A stretch of 37,383 nucleotides of DNA from Deltaproteobacteria bacterium (GTDB lineage: Bacteria; Desulfobacterota; Desulfarculia; Adiutricales; Adiutricaceae): contig JAISCZ010000058.1 of NCBI GenBank assembly GCA_031265205.1, positions 1 to 37,383 of the forward strand, in the 5' to 3' direction. The notes under the pieces are model-generated. The model ran no database searches. It was given only the letters and a program-made list of their open reading frames with translations, and was not told the origin of the DNA. Shown here piece by piece: positions 25,813-34,675 of this stretch. How positions within the stretch are numbered: the stretch's first letter is position 1; each line of letters begins with the position of its first letter. The translations under genes and the position numbers were made by a program.

Positions 25813-27438
25813 TTATCGTGGGACCTTGCGTCGCGGCTCGGGGAGGGCCTCGGGATCTTGGCTGTCCCAAAGGGTAAAGAAGCCCGCCTCGTCCGGCTCG
25901 GTCCCGGCCCCTAAAAAATCGAGGACCAAAGCGCCCGCGGCGGCGGCTTTTTTTCTCTCCGCGGGGTCGACGCTCGCTTCCCGCGGCTCGCTCGCGGGCT
26001 CGCTCGCGGCGGAGACGCCCGTTTCCGGGAGCGCGCCGGAGGCGTCTTCCGCGGCGCCGGGCGCGCCGGCGGGGACTGAGTCGGGAGACGCGAAATCGAC
26101 CCTTAAAGCGAATTCCACGATCTCGCCGTCGGCGCTTTCGCGCCGTTCCCCCGCTGGAGAAGCGGAAGGCGCCCCCGTGGCCCCGGGAGCGCCCTGGGGA
26201 GCGGGAGAAAGCTCCGCGCCCGTATCCCCGCCCGTCTCCGCGACCGTCTCTCCAGGCGACTCCTCCGCATCCGCGAGCGACCCTCCGTAAAGAACCCGAA
26301 AGGAGCAACGGTCTTCGGGACAGGCCACGGAAACGTAAAGCGGGGCTATTTTGACTTTGGCGAGCCGCGCCCCGCCCTCGGGGAGTTTTTCCATTTCCAC
26401 GCTGAGGATGACGCTTCTTTCCCGCGGGAGGGTCCGCTGGTTGCTGATGAAATTGCCCAAGGAATAGGCCACCAGGCAATGGCCCTTGGACGAGGGTAAG
26501 AGGGTTATCGGCTGGAGGACGTGGGGATGGGTCCCGATAAGCAGATCGGCCCCGTTTTCGGCGGCCAGCTCGGCGATCTTTATCTGCTCCCGGCTGGGCG
26601 CGTGTTTATACTCCAAGCCCCAGTGGACAAGGACCGCCACGACGTCCGGGTTTTGCTCCTGGGCGTTGGCCAGGCCTTCCAAAAGGTTTTCCCGGGTCAG
26701 GAGATTGAGGCTGACCCCCGTCGTCTTTTTGGGGGACAGGGGGATGGAAGGCCCGTAGGTATAGTTCAGGAAAGCCCACTTGAGCCCGTCGTAATCAATG
26801 AGGAGGGGCGCGTTGGGAGTCTCGGCGACGGGTCGGAGCCCGAGGTTGATAAGGCCCTTTTCCGTTAAGACCTCCATGGTCCGGATCGCCCCGGCTTCCC
26901 TTTTATCGTAGATGTGGTTATTGGCGAGGGCGAGAATATGGACTCCCAGGCCTTTCAAGGCGTCGGCCAGGCTATCTGGGCTGTTGAAGAGGGGATAGCC
27001 GGCGTAGGGAAGCTCCGGGCCGGCCAGAACGGTCTCAAGATTGGCGACGGCCATGCCGCCCTTTAAGTAAGGCGCGATTTCCGCGAACATGGGACGGAAA
27101 TCCCATTCGTCCTCGCCCCCTTCCGTTTCAACCTTGGCCGCGGCGAGTTCCCCGTCATGGACCATGACGTCGCCCAAGAAATAGACCTTGGCGGGCAAGA
27201 GCCGCTCCGCGGGCGCGAGCGGCGCGGGAGCCTCCTCCGGCGGGGCCGGAGGAGGGTAAGGCGCCTCCGGGGGGGGCTGTTGGGGAGGCGCGGGGGGGAT
27301 CTCGTAAACGACCACGTCGTTGTCGTCCAAGAGCAAATCCTGGGTGCTGTAACGGTTTTGCGCCCACGCGCGGCCTTCCCCCACCCCCCCGAGGAGAAAA
27401 AGGAAGAGCGCCAGCAAGAAACATGTTTTCCCAGGCAA
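25813..27438 (-). CDS. Secreted CapA/PgsA-family protein (PGA_cap metallophosphoesterase fold)
   Basis: 541 aa from the TTG at 27438, which gives a good signal peptide (residues 1-26: one Lys, a Leu/Phe core, then AWAQN). After a Pro-rich linker (about 45-80) comes the CapA-like domain: VYFLGDVMVHDGEL, MAVANLETVLAG, ILALANNHIYDK, VLVHWGLEYKHAPS, LLIGTHPHVLQP and AYSLGNFISNQRT. These are the conserved Asp, Asn and His blocks of the poly-gamma-glutamate capsule biosynthesis CapA family. The last 150 residues are an Ala/Pro/Glu-rich tail ending in a Lys/Arg cluster, beyond usual family length. No capBC genes are nearby, so a cell-envelope role other than poly-glutamate is likely. It stands alone on this strand. 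Confidence 0.88.
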   Translation of the reverse strand: MPGKTCFLLALFLFLLGGVGEGRAWAQNRYSTQDLLLDDNDVVVYEIPPAPPQQPPPEAPYPPPAPPEEAPAPLAPAERLLPAKVYFLGDVMVHDGELAAAKVETEGGEDEWDFRPMFAEIAPYLKGGMAVANLETVLAGPELPYAGYPLFNSPDSLADALKGLGVHILALANNHIYDKREAGAIRTMEVLTEKGLINLGLRPVAETPNAPLLIDYDGLKWAFLNYTYGPSIPLSPKKTTGVSLNLLTRENLLEGLANAQEQNPDVVAVLVHWGLEYKHAPSREQIKIAELAAENGADLLIGTHPHVLQPITLLPSSKGHCLVAYSLGNFISNQRTLPRERSVILSVEMEKLPEGGARLAKVKIAPLYVSVACPEDRCSFRVLYGGSLADAEESPGETVAETGGDTGAELSPAPQGAPGATGAPSASPAGERRESADGEIVEFALRVDFASPDSVPAGAPGAAEDASGALPETGVSAASEPASEPREASVDPAERKKAAAAGALVLDFLGAGTEPDEAGFFTLWDSQDPEALPEPRRKVPR

Positions 27439-28667
27439 AAGATTTACCCCAATCGCGTCAGATAGCCAGCCCCAAGGGCCGACTTTAGCGGCAATATAGC
27501 AAAAGAGCCCGCGCGGGTTCTAGAGGAAGAGCGCCTTAAGTCCCCGGCTGGGCGCGGAAGAGCGCGTCCCACGGCTCGCGGCGCGCGCCAAAGGGCGCGT
27601 TTTTTGGCGTTTTGGAAAAAAAACGGTTTTCCTAAGTCGCGCGTCGCGCCTTAAAGGCTCGCGGCTCCTCCCGTCGGCCCAAGCCTATAGCCCCGGAGCG
27701 CCGATCGCTTAATTTGGGAAAAGACTCCCGCCAGGGCGCCCAAGATAAAAACCCGGCGGTCAAACCCCTAAGGCCGCGCCCATAGGCTTTTCCTCCGCGC
27801 GCGAGAGGCGATTTTTCGCGCGGAATGATGGCGGGAGGCTCGGGATGAGCCACGCGCGCCAAAACGGCGCCGCGAGGGGCGCCGGGAGGGCGCGCGTTGG
27901 GAGCGCCCACGGCTTACGCGCGAGTCTCGCGAGAGGCGCGGGCCGAGTTCAAGACTTTCCAGCTTCCGGAGTGGCTCGCGTTTTTTTCGAAAAACTAACG
28001 CTTCAAGAAATTAATTTTAGCGACAAGCGCGTTCGTCCGGGCCAACCGTGAAACTAAGAAACAATTTGGTTTCGGGAGCCGGAAGCGGCGTTTATGGCTT
28101 TGAGAGGCGTTTGGGGAGAAGAGCTAAAAGGGTCGCTTTGGCTAACCCAAGCGGGCCACCACGGAACCGCCTCGCGACCGGTCTTCGAGCGCTATCCCCC
28201 AAAGAGGGGCGCCCAAAGCGCAGCGCGAGGCTCTTTTGAGTCGAGACGCGAAAAGCGACGCTATTGGCGTGGCGACCGCGCTCGGCGCTCTTACTTATCC
28301 CCATGGCGACGCGTCTTGGGCGCGTAACTTTCGTCGCCAAAAACGCGAGCCTTCCGTGAAAAATTTTAAAAGCCACCCGATATCAGTTTCCCAAAAGCAA
28401 GCTCCTTTCTTTGACCTACTTTGCCCCATCCTTGGACAGCCCTTCGCCAATCGGCCATATTACCGCTCCTTGAGTCAGCCGTGGTCCCTCGCACAAGTAT
28501 CGCGCCTTTGAGCTGGCGAGGCGCCTTGGGTAAGCTCAAATTTTTGGCGAATTTACCTAAAAGAGGCGCCATGGGGCCATGGGGGAGTTTCTTTTTATTT
28601 TTTATCGTGCTAAATTTAAAATGTTCGAGCGGTCTCTTTGCGATCAATCCAGAATGAGGAAGAAAAG
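27439..28667. other. 1.2-kb intergenic stretch, no gene recognised
   Basis: GC-rich until about 28000, then mixed. Open frames on both strands (for example minus 28092-28376 and 28366-28647) overlap each other and carry no motif. The AT-rich segment 28590-28640 probably holds the promoter of the MNT/HEPN pair. Confidence 0.45.
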
Positions 28668-28961
28668 ATGCTCTACACGGTGGAAGATATCAAAAAAATA
28701 GTCGCGCCGATCGCGAGCGAGCACGGAGTTGAGCGCGTGTGGTTATTTGGGTCCTACGCCAGGGGCGAGGCGACACCGGATAGCGACATAGACCTTCGCG
28801 TGGACAAAGGAAGAATTGAAGGATACTTCCAGCTGGGCGGGCTTTACGTCGATTTGGAGGAGGCTTTTGGGGACGTGAAAGTGGATCTGCTTACCACGGG
28901 CTCCCTGGAGGATGACTTCCTGGCGAGTATCGCCCAAGAGGAGATTTTAATTTATGGTTAA
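28668..28961 (+). CDS. MNT-type nucleotidyltransferase (MntA-like antitoxin), second copy
   Basis: 97 aa from the ATG at 28668 preceded by GAGGAAG; an in-frame ATG ten codons upstream is less likely. The signature GSX10DXD is intact: GSYARGEATPDSDID (G28, S29, D40, D42). It is the predicted antitoxin enzyme that adenylylates the downstream HEPN protein. The last codons overlap the next start by 8 nt (ATG at 28954), the classic coupling in these modules. Gene order is MNT then HEPN, opposite to the pair at 6704-7454, so the two modules are not simple duplicates. Confidence 0.88.
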   Translation: MLYTVEDIKKIVAPIASEHGVERVWLFGSYARGEATPDSDIDLRVDKGRIEGYFQLGGLYVDLEEAFGDVKVDLLTTGSLEDDFLASIAQEEILIYG

Positions 28962-29403
28962 AACGCGCGATAAAAATATTCTCAAACACGTTATAAATTA
29001 TTGCGACTATATTGAAGATGGAATCGCGCAATATGGTAATTCCATAGAAATTTTCAAAAGTAACATACATTATAGATCAGCGATGGCTATGTACGCGTTT
29101 CAAATCATTGAGCTTACGGTTCATTTAACCGATGATTGCAAAATTCAACGCTCGGAAGATGTCCCATGCTCAAAAATGAGGGACATGAGGACATTCTTTG
29201 CCCATAGGTATGGAAAGCTTGACACTGAAACGTTATGGAAGACAATTGTCAAGGATATACCAGCGATGAAACAGTTCAGCTTGGATGTCTTGAGCCAAGA
29301 CGATAAGCCGGAATTTTTCCAAATCAAGTTGACGCCTCGCGGACTGACGACCCACCATCCCCTTCATCCAACCCGGGGGGGCCTGTCCCCAAAACGTAAT
29401 TGA
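28954..29403 (+). CDS. HEPN/HepT-like ribonuclease toxin (DUF86 family)
   Basis: 149 aa. The HEPN toxin motif RX4HXY is intact: R79-TFFA-H84-R-Y86 in MRDMRTFFAHRYGKLD, followed by TLWKTIVKDIPAMK, typical of the DUF86 C-terminal helix. Members cleave RNA, in described cases tRNA ends, and are silenced by the cognate MNT enzyme modifying the motif Tyr. The final 30 residues (from about DDKPEFF to SPKRN) exceed the usual length of about 115 aa and look unconserved, perhaps a read-through after loss of the original stop. Composition is much more AT-rich than the flanks, a sign of acquisition. Confidence 0.85.
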   Translation: MVKTRDKNILKHVINYCDYIEDGIAQYGNSIEIFKSNIHYRSAMAMYAFQIIELTVHLTDDCKIQRSEDVPCSKMRDMRTFFAHRYGKLDTETLWKTIVKDIPAMKQFSLDVLSQDDKPEFFQIKLTPRGLTTHHPLHPTRGGLSPKRN

Positions 29404-30230
29404 ATACCCGCGCGCGAAGGCGTATAAATTTTAATATATCTTCGATATCGGGACGAGTAACTTCCGTTTTTAACTAACTTCTACGCTTCGCTTTGAGCGT
29501 TTTAATAATAGCCACAACGATTTGGTTCGCTCAAACCATAAAAAGCCTCATCTATTGGACATCTCGCCAAAATACGCTTGACGAACGCGAAAAGCGTGTA
29601 TCAACATCACGGGACCGCTATTCACGTTTGGCTCAACCTCGCGCTCTTTTGAGCGGCTACGACTTCTCAGCCCGCCTTTCGCCCCTTGCCAAGGCTCGCG
29701 TTTTTGAGGAAATATCGCTTGAGCGCTCCTGGGTTAACCTCTTTTTAACTTCACTGACGCGTTAACACAAGCGACCGCCCCTTTGGGTAGGCGTCACTTT
29801 ACGCGTCAAGTCGCGCCTCTTAACGCCTTTGGGGAACTTTAGACCTTTGAACGAGCTATCTATTATTCTTAAATCGAATCCCCCAGGCCTCCCCACATGG
29901 GAACGCGCTCATGGGGAAGATCGCTAAAAAACAGACCACGGCCGCTATTCTCGTTTTCGGCTATGTCTCGCGCGCGCGCGTTTTCCAGTACAGTGAGGAA
30001 AATCCGTTTACCGGGCCCCGGCGGCGCGTAACGCCAGCGCACTTTGTCCATGACCATCCCCTTGTCCCCTAAAGTTATTTTGAAACGCCGCGCTCCCCTT
30101 CAGAGATTTCGCCATCCTCGTCCGGGCGCCGAAAGAGACGCTATTCGCGTTGTTTATCGACTTTTTATTAATAATCCACTTAAATGAGAATTAGGTTAAT
30201 GGATGATGTCGGCTTCAAAGAGGATTTAAT
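29404..30230. other. Intergenic stretch with one unrecognised small minus-strand ORF
   Basis: A 62-codon minus-strand frame (29869-30057) reads VMDKVRWRYAPPGPGKRIFL, TVLENARARDIAENENS; it looks protein-like, may be a transposase remnant, and has AAGGGG directly before its start. I cannot name it. Plus-strand frames near 29490-29765 have no motif. The remainder is AT-rich and apparently non-coding. Confidence 0.4.
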
Positions 30231-30444
30231 ATGGTTTTTAAACCACTCATAATAGATCGGAATAAGATTACGATTATGGGAGTTCCTTTCCCTGATTTGG
30301 AATCTTTGGAATCAATGAATCACGCCTTAGGCTCATCAATGTTTGTAAGGATTTGAGCCAACTCAACAAGGCATTGAGCTGTTAAGGGATCATATCGCGG
30401 GAAAAATTACGCGAAAACAGCTTCTCGCTCTCGCGTTAAAGTAA
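30231..30444 (+). pseudogene. Frameshifted small antitoxin-like ORF (VbhA-like?)
   Basis: A 39-codon frame with AGAGGA about 8 nt before its ATG ends in DLESLESMNHALGSSMFV; after a one-base shift at about 30348 a second frame continues GFEPTQQGIELLRDHIAGKI, TRKQLLALALK and stops at 30442-30444. The joined product of about 70 aa resembles the short VbhA-type antitoxins that partner Fic toxins (motif shape GxxP(T/S)xx...L...yi.GkIt..eL). No Fic gene with HPFxxGNGR is nearby. The family call is tentative; the coding look on both sides of the shift is clear. Confidence 0.35.
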
Positions 30445-30708
30445 ATTCCATCTCATGGTTTATGGGAGATTTTCCATAGTATTAAATTTTGATTATAAAG
30501 ATGTTACAAAAATGGGTATTGAGCGTATAAAATAGGAGTTTAAGAACTGTTTCAAATATCATGGATAAAGAAACGCTCGCTAAAGCCGATATTTTATCGA
30601 AGCCACAAAAATAACGCGCCAAGAAAAAACATCCTATGCCCGCTAAAAGAATCAGATTATCGCGGCTTAAATCGCGCTGTCACCCCTTTAAAATACGCGG
30701 TTCTGGCA

Positions 30709-31104
30709 TTAATCCTGGACGATTTTCACCAAAAACTCCCTGGAGCGGGGTCCGTCAAATTCCGCGAAAAAAACGCCTTGCCAGGTCCCCAAGAGGAGGG
30801 CCCCGCCCTGAATAAAGACCGTGACGCTGGAGCCCATGGCGCTGGCCCGCAAATGCGCGCTACTATTGCCTTCGGCGTGGCGGAATTCCGGGCGGTCCGG
30901 AAAGGCTCTTTCCAGGCCCAAGAGAAGATCCCTAGGAACGTCAGGATCGGCGTTTTCGTTGATAGTCACGCCAGCGGTGGTGTGGGGAACGAAGACAATC
31001 GCCTGTCCCTCCAAAACTCCCGAACGGGAAACGGCGTCCTGAACGGCGTGGGTAATATTGAGAAAACCCTCGCGGGGAGTGCTAAGTCGTTGTTTTTCGA
31101 GCAT
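30709..31104 (-). CDS. YjbQ/UPF0047 family protein
   Basis: 131 aa, standard length. Conserved blocks are present in order: FVPHTTAGVTINENADPDV, RHAEGNSSAHLRASAMGSS and LLGTWQGVFFAEFDGPRSRE. The His residues of the HTT and AHL motifs line the family's metal-binding pocket. E. coli YjbQ has weak thiamine-phosphate synthase activity in genetic tests; the physiological role is unknown. AGAGGG precedes the ATG by about 6 nt. It is a single gene between AT-rich relics, with GC-rich codons like the core genes. Confidence 0.93.
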   Translation of the reverse strand: MLEKQRLSTPREGFLNITHAVQDAVSRSGVLEGQAIVFVPHTTAGVTINENADPDVPRDLLLGLERAFPDRPEFRHAEGNSSAHLRASAMGSSVTVFIQGGALLLGTWQGVFFAEFDGPRSREFLVKIVQD

Positions 31105-31543
31105 AAAAATCCCTCTGGTAAAGCGATTAACGCGGAGAAAATCAATTCCGCGCGCCGCATTTGATTATACTATTTTTTCCACGCTGACGCAAACTCCATA
31201 TTATTTTAGACCTAAGACGCGCGTAAATTTTAAAAAGCGATACCATTTATCTCCGGGAATAGCGTGACGTAATTTCTCGCTTATTCGCGCGATTCCGAGT
31301 CCTTAAAAATATTTCCTCGCGCGTTTCTTAATTTTCGCGAGGATTCCGCTAGACGTTAAGCGAAGGCCGAATCGACACTGAAAAATTTAGCGCGATAAAA
31401 TTGACGTTTATGACGAGAGCGAATATAGCGTTTATAATTTTTGGTTACAAATAAGGTAGTTCCATTTTTCATGAAATTTAGCCTTTTTTAAAGATACTGA
31501 TTTAATTTGTTCGTCAGTCACGATTATTCCTCGTTTAAATTTT
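31105..31543. other. AT-rich intergenic stretch with one dyad
   Basis: No gene. CCTCGCG (31315-31321) and CGCGAGG (31336-31342) form a perfect 7-bp inverted repeat with a 14-nt spacer. This may include the terminal region of the ISAzo13-type element to the right, but no inverted terminal pair could be matched. Confidence 0.4.
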
Positions 31544-32391
31544 CTATGATCCAAATACGCGTTTTACTTTCAGTTCTTTAGCGGAATAGTCGTGGCTAAT
31601 TAAATTGACATAAGTCTCATAGTCGCGAAAGGGATGTCCTTTCCAATTGGTTGAGAAAAAGGAGAATAGTCCGCGCTCCACTTTATTCCATTCGCGAACG
31701 CCTGGCGGAAACTGGCGGACGCGGATAGGAACGCGCGACGTGTTCGCTAATTTTTGAAGCTCATATTTCCATAGTATAATCCTATCGCCGTCCGAGATTC
31801 CGTCGTCAAAATTAAACAGAAGATATTTTAAGGAAGGGAATAATTTTTTCCCGACGCGCTTCCACCAACCATGGATGGAAGAGACGGCAAATGACGCGGT
31901 ATCATAAGCGGTTTCGATATTTACGAATCCAGTATCATATCCCACGCCATAAATTCCGTATAAAATCGCTTGGAGCTTTTGAGCGCCGGGAAAATCGCGG
32001 ATATTTAATCTTCTGGAGTCTCCCCTATTTCTCAAAGTTTTGTCCGCGTTTTTAAAATTTTTCGTCATCTCTAATTTCTTCGTTTCAACCGCTATTATGG
32101 GCTGGCGTCTCTTTAGAGCGTTTCTAACTTGATTGTTGATAAATAAAAACTGTTCGTCGCGATCTTCTTGTCGCTCTTCTTCCTCAAATTTTCTGTTAGA
32201 CCGAAGGTTATATCCCAGCCCTCCGCGTAATCTCGCGACCTTGCGGTAATTGATAGAATGCCCAAGAGTCGTTAAGATGGAGGCTATTTTTCGCGCGCTT
32301 AGACAAGTCCAGCGGCGAATAAGCGTTTCCGCCTTTCGTTAAGACGCGGCCACGTTTTATCGAAACGCCGTTTTAGCTTTTCCAAATCCAT
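31544..32391 (-). pseudogene. ISAzo13-family transposase, internally deleted and frameshifted
   Basis: The C-terminal 174 codons (31544-32068) are open and match ISAzo13 blocks: GIYGVGYDTGFVNIETAYDT, ASFAVSSIHGWWKRVGKKLF, LLFNFDDGISDGDRI, VRQFPPGVREWNKVERGLFS and FFSTNWKGHPF. The same frame stays open upstream to about 32337 and gives RRWTCLSARKIASILTTLGH, LRGGLGYNLRSNRKFEEEER and VETKKLEMTKNFKNA, all in family order. A different frame further upstream encodes the element start from an ATG at 32391 (MDLEKLKRRFDKTWPRLNER). About 100 residues between these parts are missing, including the first HTH region, and the junction near 32320-32340 changes frame. Confidence 0.85.
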
Positions 32392-32938
32392 GAAGCCCAT
32401 CCTCGCGAAAATTTTCCAAAGCCCGATATTATCAGTTTTTAGCGAATCCGTTAAGATTTTTTTTCTCTCGCCCGAGGGCGGCGCGTAGCCGTTAATCGCT
32501 CGCGTAATAATTTTCGCGCCTTTAAAAACGAGTTAATCCAATTTTATCTGTTTCTCCGCTTATGGCTATTTTACCCCCTAAATTACCGCTTTCACCTAAT
32601 CCTTAAAACGTGACCCCAATCGCTCCCTTGAACGGCGCGGATCTTTCCCTTCCCTTTCCTTATCCCCTTGACTAACGCGCCGCTTTCCCTTCCCACGCGC
32701 GATCCATAAATCTATCTTGGGCCCGCCTCAGACACGCGAGTTTTCCATTTTTCCCGCGCGCTTTGTTATTGCCCCCAAAAAAACCCCGCCACGGGCAATT
32801 TCACCGCGACGGGGTCAAATATTGGAAGAGTCAATCGAATATTCCCGGCGCGCGCCGGAGGCGCGGTCGCGGCCTATCTCCCAGCCGTCGGCGGACGCCC
32901 CTAGGGCGCCCTCGCCTTACGCCATCAAAACGCCCCCC
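32392..32938. other. Intergenic stretch between the ISAzo13 relic and the sigma-54 regulator
   Basis: No gene recognised. The left part (to about 32560) may still belong to the insertion element. The right part (32700-32938) is GC-rich and lies just past the regulator's stop codon. Confidence 0.45.
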
Positions 32939-34408
32939 CTACTGCTCCACGCGGACGGTTATCCGCTTTTTCAGGCAGAACTTCTTGAGCTTATAATTCA
33001 TCAGCTGCGGTGAAATTTTTAAGCTCCGGGCCGCCTTGGCGGCGTTGCCGCCCGAGGCCTCCAACGCGGCGGCGAGGCGCTCCGCCTCCGAGGCGCTGGA
33101 AAAGGACCGGGAGGAGCGCGGAGGCTCGGGCGCCGCCGGCACGCCCCAGTCCATGGGTGTGGTGGCGTTAAGGTGTTTTTTCACCACGTCCTCAAAAAAA
33201 GTGGAGGAAAAGTGGCTGGTTCCCAAAAAAGTCTCTCCCGGGGCGACCAGGGACATGGCGCCCTCCAAGGCGTTTACGAGTTCCCGGACGTTGCCCGGCC
33301 AATCGTGCCGGATAAACGCCTCCTTCATCTGCTCGGAGATCGTGTCGATTCTCCGGTTGAGCCGCTCGTTCATTTTTTGGATGTAGTGGCGGGTCAAAAG
33401 CGGCACGTCCACCAGCCTGTCCCGCAGAGGCGGGAGAGCGAGCCGCACGACCCCAATCGCCTCTAAAAGCTCGCTCTTCAAGCCCCCGCGGGCCAAAGCC
33501 TCCAGCGGGCCGCATTTAAGGCCCGCGACCAACTTGAAATCTATGGGATAACTCGAGCCACCCTCCCCCAGCCTTTTGACTTCCCCGTCATGGAGGGCCT
33601 TCAGGAGACGGTTCTGGATTTTTTCCGGGAGGGCCTTGACATCCTCCAGGAATAGAGTGCCTCCCGTGGCCCGCTCCAGGATGCCCATCTTTTCCTCGGC
33701 CCCGGAAAAAGCCCCTTCAGAGATCCCGAAGAGCATCCCGTCCAACAGATTAGGGGGGAAAGCCGCGCAGCTGAGGGCCAGGTAGGGGCCCTCTTTACGC
33801 CGGGAAATGAGGTGGATGGCCCGGGCGAACATGTCCTTGCCCGTGCCCGCCTCTCCAGAGACGAGGGTGGGGGCTGGGGAATCGGCTGATTTGGCTATGA
33901 CCTCAAGATTCATGAGCATAGTCTTGTCTTGGGTGATTACCTGGCCGAGGGGCACGACGCCCGGGCTTTCAGCGGTCCTCAGGGAGAGGCCCTCGTTCTG
34001 CATGAAGCTCTGATACTCCTCTAGCTTGCCGTATTCGCTGATAAAGCTCATTACCCCCAAGAGGGCGCCGTCCTTCCAGACCGGATAGGCGTTCTGCAGG
34101 GAATTGACGAGCTTGCCCTTGCGCGTCCAGTAAAAACAGGGCTCGTTGACCACCGCCCTCCGATTCGCGAGGGCCAAAAGCGCCGGGTGGTCCGTTTTGT
34201 CCTTAACCCAGTATAAAGACCCAAGGCTCTTGCCAATGGCCTCGGCGGGCTCCGCGTCGTCGATTTCCGCCTGCGCCTGGTTATAGTAGACGATCTCGGA
34301 ATCGCCGTTAACAAAGGTTACGCCCACGGTGAACTTATCGAAAATCTGGGAGAGTATTTCTTCGTTACCCAGTCCCCAAGTCAAATAATCCAATCCAAAC
34401 GAGTTCAT
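32939..34408 (-). CDS. PAS-domain sigma-54-dependent transcriptional activator, atypical AAA+ motifs
   Basis: 489 aa, RocR/NtrC-like architecture: PAS domain (about 20-130; VGVTFVNGDSEIVYYNQAQA), AAA+ domain (about 150-385) and Fis-type HTH (about 440-485; GGNAAKAARSLKISPQLMN). Walker A is SGEAGTGKD (184-192). The sigma-54 contact loop reads GAFSGA (232-237) instead of GAFTGA. Walker B is TLFLED (251-256): the catalytic Asp-Glu pair is reversed to Glu255-Asp256. The later AAA+ blocks (PPLRDRLVDVPLL, HDWPGNVREL) are present. GAGGGGG precedes the ATG. It activates sigma-54 promoters in response to a PAS-bound signal in functional relatives; no target operon is adjacent. Confidence 0.9.
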   Translation of the reverse strand: MNSFGLDYLTWGLGNEEILSQIFDKFTVGVTFVNGDSEIVYYNQAQAEIDDAEPAEAIGKSLGSLYWVKDKTDHPALLALANRRAVVNEPCFYWTRKGKLVNSLQNAYPVWKDGALLGVMSFISEYGKLEEYQSFMQNEGLSLRTAESPGVVPLGQVITQDKTMLMNLEVIAKSADSPAPTLVSGEAGTGKDMFARAIHLISRRKEGPYLALSCAAFPPNLLDGMLFGISEGAFSGAEEKMGILERATGGTLFLEDVKALPEKIQNRLLKALHDGEVKRLGEGGSSYPIDFKLVAGLKCGPLEALARGGLKSELLEAIGVVRLALPPLRDRLVDVPLLTRHYIQKMNERLNRRIDTISEQMKEAFIRHDWPGNVRELVNALEGAMSLVAPGETFLGTSHFSSTFFEDVVKKHLNATTPMDWGVPAAPEPPRSSRSFSSASEAERLAAALEASGGNAAKAARSLKISPQLMNYKLKKFCLKKRITVRVEQ

Positions 34409-34540
34409 GAAATACCCCCTCTTCCCTTAAAGGACAAGGGAAGAGTTAATCCCCGCGGAGGGAGAATGTCCCGTCCGCGCTTAAGGCCAAGAAAAAGACC
34501 GGGGGATTTTTTTCTTCCCCCTCAAACTAAAGAGGAGGCG

Positions 34541-34675
34541 CGCCGGGGCGAAGGCCCCGCTGAAGGCGTTTTTGGCCTTCCCGCGCCTTTCTTGGGGGTT
34601 TGCCCCCCAAAGCTAAAACGGATAAAGATTTAGAAAGTATCGAGGCGTCGCCTCTCTAGAGGCGATATGATACCA
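34541..34675. repeat. Cluster of consecutive inverted repeats upstream of the sigma-54 regulator
   Basis: Four dyads lie in 135 bp: GGGGC/GCCCC near 34544-34558, GAAGGC/GCCTTC (34562-34567, 34575-34580), TTGGGGG/CCCCCAA (34592-34598, 34604-34610) and TCGCCTCT/AGAGGCGA (34648-34655, 34658-34665), the last enclosed by GTATC/GATAC (34638-34642, 34669-34673). They may be terminators, a structured RNA or protein sites. Confidence 0.6.
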
